From CAZSCF01 sp964605365 (lineage in GTDB: Bacteria > Patescibacteriota > Minisyncoccia > Moranbacterales > UBA2206), in the NCBI GenBank assembly GCA_964605365.1, contig CAZSCF010000005.1, positions 1-41,546 on the forward strand: a DNA stretch of 41,546 nucleotides, given 5' to 3'. Made by a program: the position numbers and the translations under genes. How positions within the stretch are numbered: position 1 is the stretch's first letter; every line of letters begins with the position of its first letter. Shown one piece after another: positions 8,635 to 16,188 of this stretch. Under the pieces are notes generated by a model that was given only the letters and a program-made list of their open reading frames with translations, was not told the origin of the DNA and did not search any database.

Positions 8635-9816
8635 TTACAATTCATTCTCACTCTTATTATCCTTTATCTTTATGGCTTGATAAAGGGACAAAAACAATAC
8701 CATTGATATCAATACAAATACATGTTTCAAAGAAAAAAAGCATAGCAGCAAAGAAGACAAAAGTGCTGCCACGATATAACCGCTGGGAGTGGCCGTACGA
8801 AAAAAATTAATAATATCCACATCATGCCCGTCTATCCTCTTGTAGAAATAAGAATCGCGAAGAACTTCCACTATGGCTGCCCCTATCCTGGTAGCAAAAA
8901 GAATTGCACCCCAAGTTAAAATATTTTTCGTATCTAGAAAAAAAATACCCAAAGTGGAACAAGCCATAAAAATTATTGCAAATATTATCAATTCCTTCTC
9001 ACCGGTTTTTTTATCGGCTAAAATTCCAGCCGGATATTGAAAAATAACAAACGGCAAAAGCATTATCGTAAAAACCAAACCTATCTGTTTCCATGACATT
9101 CCTAAGTCCAAAAGGTAAATAGGCATATAGATAATCATCAGAGCATAAAAAAACTCCAGAGCAAAAGAAACCCAATAAATTCTCATTATGTCTTTTCTTT
9201 TGTAAACTTTTTTGATAATATCTCTCATGCCTAATCTTTGTTTGAATATGTGGTTTGTGTTTCTGAAGCTAATCAAGGAAAAAATCAATATAAAGGCATC
9301 AATAACCAAGGAAAAAAGGAATATTCCGGAAAAACTAAAATGACTCATTAATTGGGCGGAAATAAGCGGACCTAAAAGAAATCCCGCATTAAAAACTGTC
9401 AGATGCAAGCCCCTCACGCGTCCCGACACCTTGTCTTCCGAAAAAGATTCCAAGATCACGTCTATACTTGTCCAGATGAGAGCAACCAAAATCATATAAC
9501 AAGCCAAAAACGGAATGGTATACCAAGATGGCGGAAGAGCAACCAGGAAAACCATGACAATAATTTTGGCTATAACCGAAAAATAAAAAACGTTGGACTT
9601 TCCCAATTTTCTAACAGCCTTATGAAGATTAAGCAGAAACATCAAGATAAAGAAATATGCGAAAAAATAAAAAACACCAACATTTTCAGTTCCTGAAGAA
9701 ATTTTAAAATAAGTTGAAAAAACATAAACAACGATTGCCTGAGAAAATCCGACTAAAAAGGAAACAAAATTTATCAATTTTATTTTTTTTTGATTCAATT
9801 GCTCATCATGAAGCAT
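8635..9816 (-). CDS. Major facilitator superfamily transporter
   Basis: 393 aa with about 12 hydrophobic segments split by a basic central loop (near residues 190-215, RNTNHIFKQRLGMRDIIKK). The Gly-x-Leu-Ala-Asp-Lys-Lys motif (PAGILADKKTG) after helix 8 is the MFS loop signature, and VSGRVRGLHLTVFNAGFLLGP is the usual helix 4-5 region. The substrate is not recognisable; general resemblance to drug or sugar efflux permeases is all that can be said. It lies 32 bases downstream of aspS and is probably in the same transcript. Confidence 0.8.
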   Translation of the reverse strand: MLHDEQLNQKKIKLINFVSFLVGFSQAIVVYVFSTYFKISSGTENVGVFYFFAYFFILMFLLNLHKAVRKLGKSNVFYFSVIAKIIVMVFLVALPPSWYTIPFLACYMILVALIWTSIDVILESFSEDKVSGRVRGLHLTVFNAGFLLGPLISAQLMSHFSFSGIFLFSLVIDAFILIFSLISFRNTNHIFKQRLGMRDIIKKVYKRKDIMRIYWVSFALEFFYALMIIYMPIYLLDLGMSWKQIGLVFTIMLLPFVIFQYPAGILADKKTGEKELIIFAIIFMACSTLGIFFLDTKNILTWGAILFATRIGAAIVEVLRDSYFYKRIDGHDVDIINFFRTATPSGYIVAALLSSLLLCFFSLKHVFVLISMVLFLSLYQAIKIKDNKSENEL

Positions 9817-9848
9817 AGTAAAAAAATTTTTGTTTTAAATAAATATTT

Positions 9849-11168
9849 TTAAGGAGTCAGTCTTTTTACATCTCTTGGGAAAAGAATTGCCTCCTTAATA
9901 CTCTTAAGCCCGAGAATTTTTTGCACGATTCTTTCCGACCCCAATCCCCAACCTCCATGCGGCGGCATTCCATATTTGAAAATCTCCAAATAATCCTTAA
10001 ACTGTTCGGGATTTAAATTACGCTTCTTGATGCTCTCAAGCATTTGTCCGTAATTATGGATTCTTTGACCGCCACTGGCAATTTCTACTCCGTGAAATAG
10101 CAGATCAAAAGTTTCCGTATATTGAGGATCAGCGCTAGGCATCGAATAAAAAGGACGCAAATTTGTCGGGTAATGGGTCAAAAAAACGAAATCGCTATTA
10201 TGATTTTTTTTAACCCATTCGCCTATTAATCGCTCTCCCTCATTATCAATATCAACCGTTTCCATTTTTTTCCCATACTCTTTGTCGAGAATTTCCAGAG
10301 CCTCTGTCAGCTTTATCCGAGGAATAGCCGAAACAGGCAAAATTTCCGCTTCATATTTTTCCAAATCATCTTTACAATTTTTTTTGATTGAATTTAAAAC
10401 ATACCCCATAGCCCTTTCCAATTCATTCATAATATCTTCAAAACTTTCGATAAACCCCATTTCCGCGTCCAGTCCGATATATTCATTTACGTGACGCGTT
10501 GTATAATGCGGTTCCGCCCTAAATACCGAGCCAATCTCAAAAACCCTTTCAAAAATTCCTACCCCAGCCTGCTTATAAAATTGCGGGCTTTGTGCCAGAT
10601 AAGCTTCTTTTTCAAAATAATTTATCTTGAAAAAATTTGCTCCACCTTCCGTGGCCGCACAGAGAATTTTTGGAGTTTTTATTTCTACAAAACTTTCCTT
10701 TCGCATGGCTTCACTGTAGGCAGTCAGAAGTTGAGCGTAAATCCTGAAAATGGCCTTGATTTTTTCATTCCGCAAAACAATATTTCTATTATCCAAAAGG
10801 GTGCTGAGTTTCAAATCAAAATCTTCGCTTGAAACGTCCACAGGAAGCTCGCCATCCGGATGGGATATTATTTTAATATTTTCAACTTCAATTTCTATTT
10901 TTCCGGTCGAAATTTTTTCATTCGATGCTCCCCCGGGACGTTCTTTTACGAGACCTTCGATTTCGATAATATACTCATTCCTGATATCCTTGGCTATTTT
11001 ATGAGCCACCTCTTTATCCGGAATAACCACCAATTGAACAAATCCGCTTCGATCTCGTAAATCAATAAAAATAAGCTTGCCGTGATCACGTCGAATATGC
11101 ACCCAGCCGGTTAATCTTACTTTCTTTCCGATTAAATTAACTGCGTCTTTAATTAAAGTTCTTTTCAT
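9849..11168 (-). CDS. aspS: Aspartyl-tRNA synthetase, archaeal-type
   Basis: Class II synthetase charging tRNA with aspartate. At 439 aa it lacks the roughly 100-residue GAD insertion of the bacterial-type enzyme (about 590 aa). The N-terminal OB fold (VRLTGWVHIRRDHGKLIFIDLRDRSG) binds the anticodon. Motif 2 (FRAEPHYTTRHVNEYIGLDAEMGF region) and motif 3 (GGWGLGSERIVQKILGL, then EAILFPRDVKRLTP) match the archaeal/eukaryotic-like AspRS subgroup. Bacterial members of this subgroup are often non-discriminating and also charge tRNAAsn for GatCAB; that cannot be settled here. It follows the tandem receiver gene by 21 bases. Confidence 0.93.
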   Translation of the reverse strand: MKRTLIKDAVNLIGKKVRLTGWVHIRRDHGKLIFIDLRDRSGFVQLVVIPDKEVAHKIAKDIRNEYIIEIEGLVKERPGGASNEKISTGKIEIEVENIKIISHPDGELPVDVSSEDFDLKLSTLLDNRNIVLRNEKIKAIFRIYAQLLTAYSEAMRKESFVEIKTPKILCAATEGGANFFKINYFEKEAYLAQSPQFYKQAGVGIFERVFEIGSVFRAEPHYTTRHVNEYIGLDAEMGFIESFEDIMNELERAMGYVLNSIKKNCKDDLEKYEAEILPVSAIPRIKLTEALEILDKEYGKKMETVDIDNEGERLIGEWVKKNHNSDFVFLTHYPTNLRPFYSMPSADPQYTETFDLLFHGVEIASGGQRIHNYGQMLESIKKRNLNPEQFKDYLEIFKYGMPPHGGWGLGSERIVQKILGLKSIKEAILFPRDVKRLTP

Positions 11169-11189
11169 CTGATTTACAATAAAAAAATA

Positions 11190-12002
11190 TTATTTATCTG
11201 TCAGCTCTCGGGCTTTTTCAGAAAGTTCCGAAGGAGTAACTTTAGTCTTGACGAAAAAACAATCCACTCCCAATGCCTTGGTTTCGTTAGCTACGCGATC
11301 TTCAACTGAAGCGGATATAATGATAATTGGAGTATCTTTTATTTTATCGTTCATCTTTATTTTTTCAACGATTTCCTTTCCACTCATAGCCGGCATTACC
11401 ATATCGATTATAAATAAATCGAAATTATTATTTAAAGCTTCTTTGATGCCCCAGGCTCCATTTCTGGCTGAAACAACATCAAATCCTTCATGTTCTAATT
11501 TCTTGCTAAACATTTCGATAAAAATTTCCTCATCCTCAATCAAAAGAATTTTTTTGGAATCACCATTTTTTTCGGTTTCCTTGAGATCCCCATTTTCATC
11601 AAGCCGCATGCTATTCCTTTCCTGTTGTTTATATACATGCAAAAGCCGCTTTACTTCCGCCACAAGCTCCCCCGGAGTATATTCCGATTTGGCTACAAAG
11701 CCGTTGGCGCCAAGATGCATGGCTTTTTCTTGATCCTCCCTTTGACTGAGATTGCTTGAAACAATAATTTTTATATTTTTATCAAACTCCGATCCTTTTC
11801 TCAAATTTTCTATCACTTCGAATCCGTCCATTTTTGGCATTATTAAATCCAGCAAGATCACATCTACCGGATTATTTTTTGCCAAAGTTAAAACCTGTTC
11901 TCCCGTAGTTGCAACCATAACTTCAAAACCTGAATCTACAAACTTCCTTTGATATATTTCTGAAATCATCGGATCGTCTTCAACTATGATAATTTTTGTC
12001 AT
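11190..12002 (-). CDS. Tandem response-regulator receiver protein (REC-REC)
   Basis: 270 aa consisting of two receiver domains and no output domain. The first spans about residues 1-122 with acidic pocket residues E8/D9/D10, phospho-acceptor D52 (ILLDLIMPKMDG), Ser/Thr at 82-83 and K105. A charged linker (about 123-150) leads to the second at about 150-268, with acidic pocket E156/D157/E158, D200 (FIIDMVMPAMSG), S230 and K252. Both look competent for phosphorylation. With no DNA-binding, enzymatic or kinase domain, it probably works by protein-protein contact or as a phosphorelay intermediate. A sigma70-like promoter sits upstream. No histidine kinase gene is in the window, so the partner is unknown. 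Confidence 0.9.
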   Translation of the reverse strand: MTKIIIVEDDPMISEIYQRKFVDSGFEVMVATTGEQVLTLAKNNPVDVILLDLIMPKMDGFEVIENLRKGSEFDKNIKIIVSSNLSQREDQEKAMHLGANGFVAKSEYTPGELVAEVKRLLHVYKQQERNSMRLDENGDLKETEKNGDSKKILLIEDEEIFIEMFSKKLEHEGFDVVSARNGAWGIKEALNNNFDLFIIDMVMPAMSGKEIVEKIKMNDKIKDTPIIIISASVEDRVANETKALGVDCFFVKTKVTPSELSEKARELTDK

Positions 12003-12031
12003 ATTTTTAAAAAATACCGACTTATTTTTAG

Positions 12032-12060
12032 ATTATATCCCGACAAAGGCAAAAAAGCAA
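12032..12060 (-). promoter_or_regulatory. Candidate sigma70-type promoter for the tandem REC gene
   Basis: Read on the minus strand, a perfect TATAAT (plus positions 12032-12037) is preceded after 17 bases by TTGCTT (12055-12060), a weak -35. Expected transcription starts about 22 bases before the ATG. It overlaps the ispH-REC spacer, so REC-aspS-MFS could form a unit separate from ispH. Confidence 0.5.
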
Positions 12061-12061
12061 A

Positions 12062-12940
12062 CTATTTGTAATTTTTTTTTATGTTTTCCATAACTTCTTT
12101 TATTACCCAATCGGGAGTGGATGCTCCGGCAGTTATTCCGATTTTTTTACAATCCTTCAGCCATTTTTTTTGAATACATTCAGCTCTTTCTAAGAAATAA
12201 GTTCGAGAATTGTTTTTCTTGCCAATTTCCCAGAGTCTGCGCGAATTAGCGCTTTCCGGCGAACCGATAACAAGCAAAGCATCATTGTTTTGGGCTATTT
12301 TTTTGACTTCATTTTGACGATTATGAGTCGTTGTGCATAACGTATCAAAAGCTTCTGCTTGCGGATATTTTTTCTTTATAGAGTCGACAATATTTTTAAC
12401 AAAATCCTTATTCTGAGTTGTTTGAGAAATAACAACAATTTTTTTATTCAAATCAGGCCTGATTTTTTTCAAATCACTCTCTCTTTCCACAAAAAAGGCC
12501 CGCTTATTGGCCCATTCAAATATACCTCTTACTTCTTTATGTTTTTTTTCACCGATGATGATAAGTTGATATTTTTTCCAGGAAAAATTTTTAGCCAATC
12601 TCTGCACCTTAATTACTTTGGGACAAGTTGCGTCAACGAGATTAACTTCTTTTTGCTTTGCAAATTCATAAATATCCGGTCCGATACCGTGAGCGGTAAT
12701 GATAAGGGTTCCCATTTTCATCCCTGAAGATTGAAGATATTTTATCAGGTTTTTTTCGACACTAATCTTTTTGATACCCATTTCTTCAATCCTTTTAACA
12801 ACATCGGCATTGTGCGCCAAAGAACCCAGAACAAAAATAGGTTTAGGAGTTTTTTTGCTTTTGGCAAGATTTTCCACAATTTTATATGCCCGATTGACTC
12901 CATCACAAAACCCGGCATATTTGCTCAAGGTAATTTTCAT
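12062..12940 (-). CDS. ispH: 4-hydroxy-3-methylbut-2-enyl diphosphate reductase
   Basis: Last enzyme of the MEP isoprenoid pathway; an iron-sulfur protein reducing HMBPP to IPP and DMAPP. 292 aa. The three cluster-ligating cysteines are visible at C12 (YAGFCDGV), C106 (VDATCPKV) and C202 (DTLCTTTHNRQ). Substrate-binding signatures AHGIGPD and SANSRRLWEIG and the closing GITAGASTPDWVI are also present. The third-Cys motif reads CTTTHNRQ where CYATQNRQ-like sequences are commoner. It starts 19 bases after the proS stop, likely co-transcribed. Its product feeds undecaprenyl phosphate, the carrier used by MraY. No other MEP gene is in the window. Confidence 0.95.
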   Translation of the reverse strand: MKITLSKYAGFCDGVNRAYKIVENLAKSKKTPKPIFVLGSLAHNADVVKRIEEMGIKKISVEKNLIKYLQSSGMKMGTLIITAHGIGPDIYEFAKQKEVNLVDATCPKVIKVQRLAKNFSWKKYQLIIIGEKKHKEVRGIFEWANKRAFFVERESDLKKIRPDLNKKIVVISQTTQNKDFVKNIVDSIKKKYPQAEAFDTLCTTTHNRQNEVKKIAQNNDALLVIGSPESANSRRLWEIGKKNNSRTYFLERAECIQKKWLKDCKKIGITAGASTPDWVIKEVMENIKKNYK

Positions 12941-12959
12941 TATTTTACCTATAAAAGTT

Positions 12960-14204
12960 TTATTTCAATTTATGTGCCAAGTCTTCGATTTTCACAATTT
13001 CTGTTTTATCCTCACTTCTTTTTTTAATTTCAACGCCGCCAGCAGATAAAGATTTTTCACTTACAACCACGCGATATGGAATGCCGATGAGATCACTATC
13101 GGCAAATTTTTCTCCGGCACCAACTTCCCTGTCATCATACAGCACTTCGATGCCGTTTTCATTGAACTGATTATATATTTTCTCCGCTTCATCATTTTTG
13201 TTCAGACTCAAAAGATGTACCCTGAAAGGCGCTACCGATTCAGGCCAAATAATACCTTTGTCATCATTATTTAATTCTACAATCGCTCCCATTAATCTTG
13301 ACGGACTCATGCCGTAGGAACCCATAAAAACATCCTGGTCTTCTCCTTTTTCATCTTTAAAAGTTAAATCAAAAGCCTTGGAATACTTATAGCCCAAAGT
13401 ATAAATATCCCCGACTTCTATTGATTTTTTACTTATTAAATTATTCTTGTTTAAATTTAATTTAAAGTCAGTAATTACTTCGTCATTAAAGTCATCTTTA
13501 TTTATGGCAATTTTATTTTTTTCGTCAACAATATAGATTATATCTTCGCCCGCCTCGGATAATGTTTGAAATTCATAGGAATATTTAGAAAATGACCCGC
13601 CAGATGAAATAGTGATGTATGTTTTTTCTCCCATATTTAAGCGGGTGAAAACTTTCATATAGACTTCTTTCATTTTTTCATAAAAACTTTCATGCTCTTC
13701 CTTGTCCCTTGAAAAAGAATACAAATCTTTCATAGAAAATTCCCTCCCCCTCATCAATCCTGACTTTGCCCGAGCTTCATTCCTAAATTTTGTCTGTATT
13801 TGATAAGCATAGACTGGCAAATCTTTGTATGAACTGATATGATTTTTCATAAGCCTAGCCAATGCTTCTTCGTGCGTAAATCCCAGTCCTAATTCATTTC
13901 CGTTTTTCAACTTTGTTTTGAACCAATTATCAACAATTCTATCATCCCAGCGATTCGTTTTTTCCCATGTTTCTTTTTCTTGAAGCGCAGTCATTATCAA
14001 TTCCTGTCCGCCAACTGCGTTCATTTCATCGCGAATTATATTTGAAATTTTATTAAATACCCTGAGTCCAAGTGGCAAATAGGCATATGCACCAGCCAAC
14101 TCCTTATTAACAAAACCGGCCTGAATTAACAGCTTGGCATTTTTACTTGTTTCATCCTTTGGCGCTTCTTTGCGTGTTTTGGTAAAAAGTTGCGATTGTT
14201 TCAT
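12960..14204 (-). CDS. proS: Prolyl-tRNA synthetase lacking most of the INS editing domain
   Basis: Class II synthetase charging tRNAPro. I place the start at 14204 (MKQSQLFTKTRKEAP), giving 414 aa; the open frame runs 39 codons further upstream but that part overlaps a terminator and looks non-coding. Motif 2 (FRNEARAKSGLMRGREFSMKD), the THEEA loop and motif 3 (GMSPSRLMGAIVE) are clear, followed by the anticodon-binding domain (PFRVHLLSLN, then YDDREVGAGEKFADSDLIG). Bacterial ProRS is usually about 570 aa with a roughly 180-residue editing insertion between motifs 2 and 3; here only some 80 residues lie there, so cis-editing of Ala-tRNAPro is probably lost. A YbaK-family deacylase nearby could compensate. 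ispH follows after 19 bases. Confidence 0.94.
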   Translation of the reverse strand: MKQSQLFTKTRKEAPKDETSKNAKLLIQAGFVNKELAGAYAYLPLGLRVFNKISNIIRDEMNAVGGQELIMTALQEKETWEKTNRWDDRIVDNWFKTKLKNGNELGLGFTHEEALARLMKNHISSYKDLPVYAYQIQTKFRNEARAKSGLMRGREFSMKDLYSFSRDKEEHESFYEKMKEVYMKVFTRLNMGEKTYITISSGGSFSKYSYEFQTLSEAGEDIIYIVDEKNKIAINKDDFNDEVITDFKLNLNKNNLISKKSIEVGDIYTLGYKYSKAFDLTFKDEKGEDQDVFMGSYGMSPSRLMGAIVELNNDDKGIIWPESVAPFRVHLLSLNKNDEAEKIYNQFNENGIEVLYDDREVGAGEKFADSDLIGIPYRVVVSEKSLSAGGVEIKKRSEDKTEIVKIEDLAHKLK

Positions 14205-14275
14205 AAAATATTCTATAAAAATTACATTACTACAGGATAAGATAAGTTTAGCCCGATTTTCGCCTTTTTGCAAAC

Positions 14276-14304
14276 AAAAAAACTGCCTTAAATTTGGGCA
14301 GTTT
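14276..14304 (-). terminator. Rho-independent terminator of the SWIB gene
   Basis: On the minus strand an 8-bp stem (AAACTGCC with GGCAGTTT) with a short AT-rich loop is followed by a run of T. It lies directly after the SWIB-protein stop and before the chosen proS start, which supports the downstream proS start. Confidence 0.8.
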
Positions 14305-14323
14305 CTTGGTCCTAAATACATTA

Positions 14324-14581
14324 TTAGGAAAGGTGCTTTGAAACAAGCTTGGTCATTTCAAACATATTAACAGTTTCTTTGCCACCAAAAACCTTCTTCA
14401 ATTTTTCATCGGCATTGATGTTGCGTTTGTTTGTCGCATCTTGAAGATTATTCCCCTTGATATATGCCCAAAGCGCTTTGACCACCTCTGATCTAGGCAT
14501 TGGACCTTTTCCCACGACTTCCGCCAATTCTGAGCTGATTGTCATCGGCTTCATAAATGCGGATGTAGCTTTTGCTGCCAT
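14324..14581 (-). CDS. SWIB/MDM2-domain protein
   Basis: 85 aa, a stand-alone SWIB fold. The N-terminal Ala/Lys-rich tail is followed by FMKPMTISSELAEVVGKGPM, then PRSEVVKALWAYIKGNNLQD, NKRNINADEKLKKVFGGKE and a final helix (NMFEMTKLVSKHLS), which matches the domain from end to end. In eukaryotes it is part of SWI/SNF complexes and binds proteins; in bacteria it is best known from Chlamydiae, alone or fused to topoisomerase, and also turns up in environmental candidate phyla. The bacterial role is unsettled, with DNA condensation proposed. It is monocistronic by appearance, with its own terminator downstream. No Shine-Dalgarno is evident. Confidence 0.85.
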   Translation of the reverse strand: MAAKATSAFMKPMTISSELAEVVGKGPMPRSEVVKALWAYIKGNNLQDATNKRNINADEKLKKVFGGKETVNMFEMTKLVSKHLS

Positions 14582-14723
14582 AGTTTTTTATTAAGTTTAA
14601 TTAATAGGCTTTCCCCTAACTCCTAAAACTATACTACACAAAGTCCTCTTGCGTCAAACAGAGGCAAAAATGATTTTAAATAGCACGAAGTAGTCCGGGA
14701 CATTAGAACTATTTTTATGAATG

Positions 14724-14760
14724 AAAAAGGAATATATTTATATTCCTGATTTAGATTTGA
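14724..14760. repeat. Copy 1 of a dispersed AT-rich repeat with hairpin
   Basis: Contains the hairpin AGGAATAT/ATATTCCT (14728-14747). Its right part (14741-14760) matches 16141-16160 at 16 of 20 positions, and an AAAAAGG precedes both. The 265-base spacer between the SWIB gene and rdgB holds nothing else I recognise. The plus-strand reading of both copies gives a similar short peptide containing YIPDL, so these may be decayed coding remnants. Confidence 0.3.
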
Positions 14761-14846
14761 AAGAAATAAAAAAAGAGAGCTATCAAAGTTATTAAAACCG
14801 ATAAAACCTCTGCATCTATTATCCAATCTAAATCGACACTCTGACG

Positions 14847-15398
14847 CTATGTCTGCTTTGCCATAAATTCTTTGAACTTTAACAAGGCGATTTTTCGCAT
14901 TGATATCTCATTTTTTTCTGCGGATGTCATTTTGGCATAAGTTTTGTCATGGCCATCCGGGATAAAAATAGGATCGTAGCCAAATCCATTTTCCCCTCGT
15001 AATGAATCAGCTATGCTTCCATGAATTGTTCCCGTGAAAACAGTAGCGCCATTTTCATCGGCATAAGCAATGCATGTGGAAACTGACGCTTTGCGATTTT
15101 TTTCACACTTGAGCATCTTGAGAATTCCTTCCGGCCCGAGAGCGTCCAAAAACCAAGCCACTAAAGCTCCCGGCAAACCATTGAGGGCTTCGATGCTCAT
15201 CCCAGTATCATCAACAATGACCGGCTGCCCCGTCAATTGAAAAGCGGACAAAGCTTTAGCTTCGGCAACTTCTGCAACATCCAACGCTTGTATTTCAGGG
15301 ATATCCAGGCTTTTTGCCATAATATCCAATCCGGTGATAGCTTTTACATCTTCCGCCTTTTTCTTATTGCTCGTGATAAATAATATCTCTTTTTTCAT
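14847..15398 (-). CDS. rdgB: Non-canonical purine NTP pyrophosphatase (RdgB/HAM1)
   Basis: Hydrolyses ITP, dITP and XTP to monophosphates, keeping deaminated purines out of nucleic acids. 183 aa, full length. Motifs: substrate-binding FITSNKKKAEDV at the N-terminus, catalytic VDDTGMSIEALNGLPGA, nucleotide-binding GENGFGYDPIFIPDG, and the terminal KMTSAEKNEISMR. The start is well supported: AAAGGAGAAAGT directly precedes the ATG, the best Shine-Dalgarno in this part of the window. An extended -10 promoter and, further up, a terminator isolate it as its own unit. Confidence 0.95.
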   Translation of the reverse strand: MKKEILFITSNKKKAEDVKAITGLDIMAKSLDIPEIQALDVAEVAEAKALSAFQLTGQPVIVDDTGMSIEALNGLPGALVAWFLDALGPEGILKMLKCEKNRKASVSTCIAYADENGATVFTGTIHGSIADSLRGENGFGYDPIFIPDGHDKTYAKMTSAEKNEISMRKIALLKFKEFMAKQT

Positions 15399-15434
15399 AC
15401 TTTCTCCTTTTGTTATTTTTTTAATTATATAAAT

Positions 15435-15443
15435 TTTATATCA
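15435..15443 (-). promoter_or_regulatory. Extended -10 promoter for rdgB
   Basis: Minus strand TGATATAAA: an extended TG-n plus TATAAA hexamer, with no good -35. It lies between the upstream gene's terminator and the rdgB Shine-Dalgarno, leaving a leader of about 30 bases. Confidence 0.5.
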
Positions 15444-15468
15444 GCATCCTATCATAAAAAATTCGAAC

Positions 15469-15492
15469 TAAAAAGAGGCCTTAAAAAGCCTC
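15469..15492 (-). terminator. Rho-independent terminator downstream of the MazG-like gene
   Basis: Minus strand GAGGC and GCCTC arms with an AT-rich 8-base loop, then TTTTTAG. It separates the 15550-15987 gene from rdgB. Confidence 0.75.
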
Positions 15493-15549
15493 CGTCTAAT
15501 TCAAAGTTTTAAAGCATAGAATCGCAAGCACTATTTCAAGACTTGCTAT

Positions 15550-15987
15550 TTATTTTAAAAATATCCAGTAGCGTTCTTGCTTCCTTGCCTCTTCTGTAAA
15601 TTTTATAGGATCCAAATTATATCTCAATGCAATCTCTCTTAATTTATCATGGTTTTTAGGATTTCTAACTTCAGTTATTTTTATGTTTTGATCAAATTTT
15701 TTTCCTAATATTCTAAAAAATTTCCACCTTAATGTATATTTAGGAAACATATACAAAGCGCCTAAATAAAAGTACCTTTTCCTAAAAGGAAAAAGAATAT
15801 TGTCATGCCCGGACCAAAGTGCTCTTGTATATGTATAGACAACGTCTGACAACTCACTCCATTTATTAAACAAGTCTTCAGCTTCTTTAAATTCTTTTAA
15901 CTCATCATCCATGTCTTGCTTGTGCCAATTTAAATTATGTTTTGGCATATTTAATTTTGAATGCCAATATCTAATTATTTTTTTCAT
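15550..15987 (-). CDS. Uncharacterised protein, possible MazG-like all-alpha domain
   Basis: About 145 aa from the ATG at 15987 (an in-frame TTG lies 12 bases upstream). The first half holds HKQDMDDELKEFKEAEDLFNKWSELSDVVYTYTRA, with a Glu-rich helix and a later Glu/Asp-containing helix spaced as in all-alpha NTP pyrophosphatases (MazG, dUTPase-like), where such acids bind Mg2+. The second half is basic and aromatic, with a hydrophobic stretch (YFYLGALYMF), and ends with RYNLDPIKFTEEARKQERYW. The nucleotide-hydrolase idea is an inference from one motif. It has its own terminator. Confidence 0.5.
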   Translation of the reverse strand: MKKIIRYWHSKLNMPKHNLNWHKQDMDDELKEFKEAEDLFNKWSELSDVVYTYTRALWSGHDNILFPFRKRYFYLGALYMFPKYTLRWKFFRILGKKFDQNIKITEVRNPKNHDKLREIALRYNLDPIKFTEEARKQERYWIFLK

Positions 15988-16067
15988 ACAAATCAACAAC
16001 TTTTAACATATTTTACCATAAAACAAAACTCAATCTAAATATATAGCTGATTTTGATACTTAGTCGA

Positions 16068-16105
16068 GAATCCAGTCGGAATCCAGTCGAGGACGGTCCT
16101 CGACT
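16068..16105. repeat. REP-like palindrome with adjacent 11-bp tandem repeat
   Basis: Two exact copies of GAATCCAGTCG (16068-16078, 16079-16089) run into a perfect palindrome with 10-base arms AGTCGAGGAC/GTCCTCGACT around one G (16085-16105). The layout matches the palindrome at 3280-3298 though the arm sequence differs. A diverged copy of the 14741-14760 element follows at 16141-16160. The 16000-16188 spacer carries no gene. Confidence 0.55.
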
Positions 16106-16188
16106 AAACCTTTTTTTATAAAAAAGGAAAAGTGTGTTTATATTCCAGATTTAAGTTTAAAAATATAGTTGCTCTATTGCAGTATCTT

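Noticed and set aside
14205..14321. ProRS start at 14321 (39 residues longer)
   Set aside because: The added part overlaps the SWIB gene's terminator, does not resemble ProRS, and the family start MKQSQLFTKTRKEAP begins at 14204.
14629..14826. 65-aa frame between the SWIB gene and rdgB
   Set aside because: Low-complexity residues, no Shine-Dalgarno, no family resemblance, and it runs over the 14724-14760 repeat.
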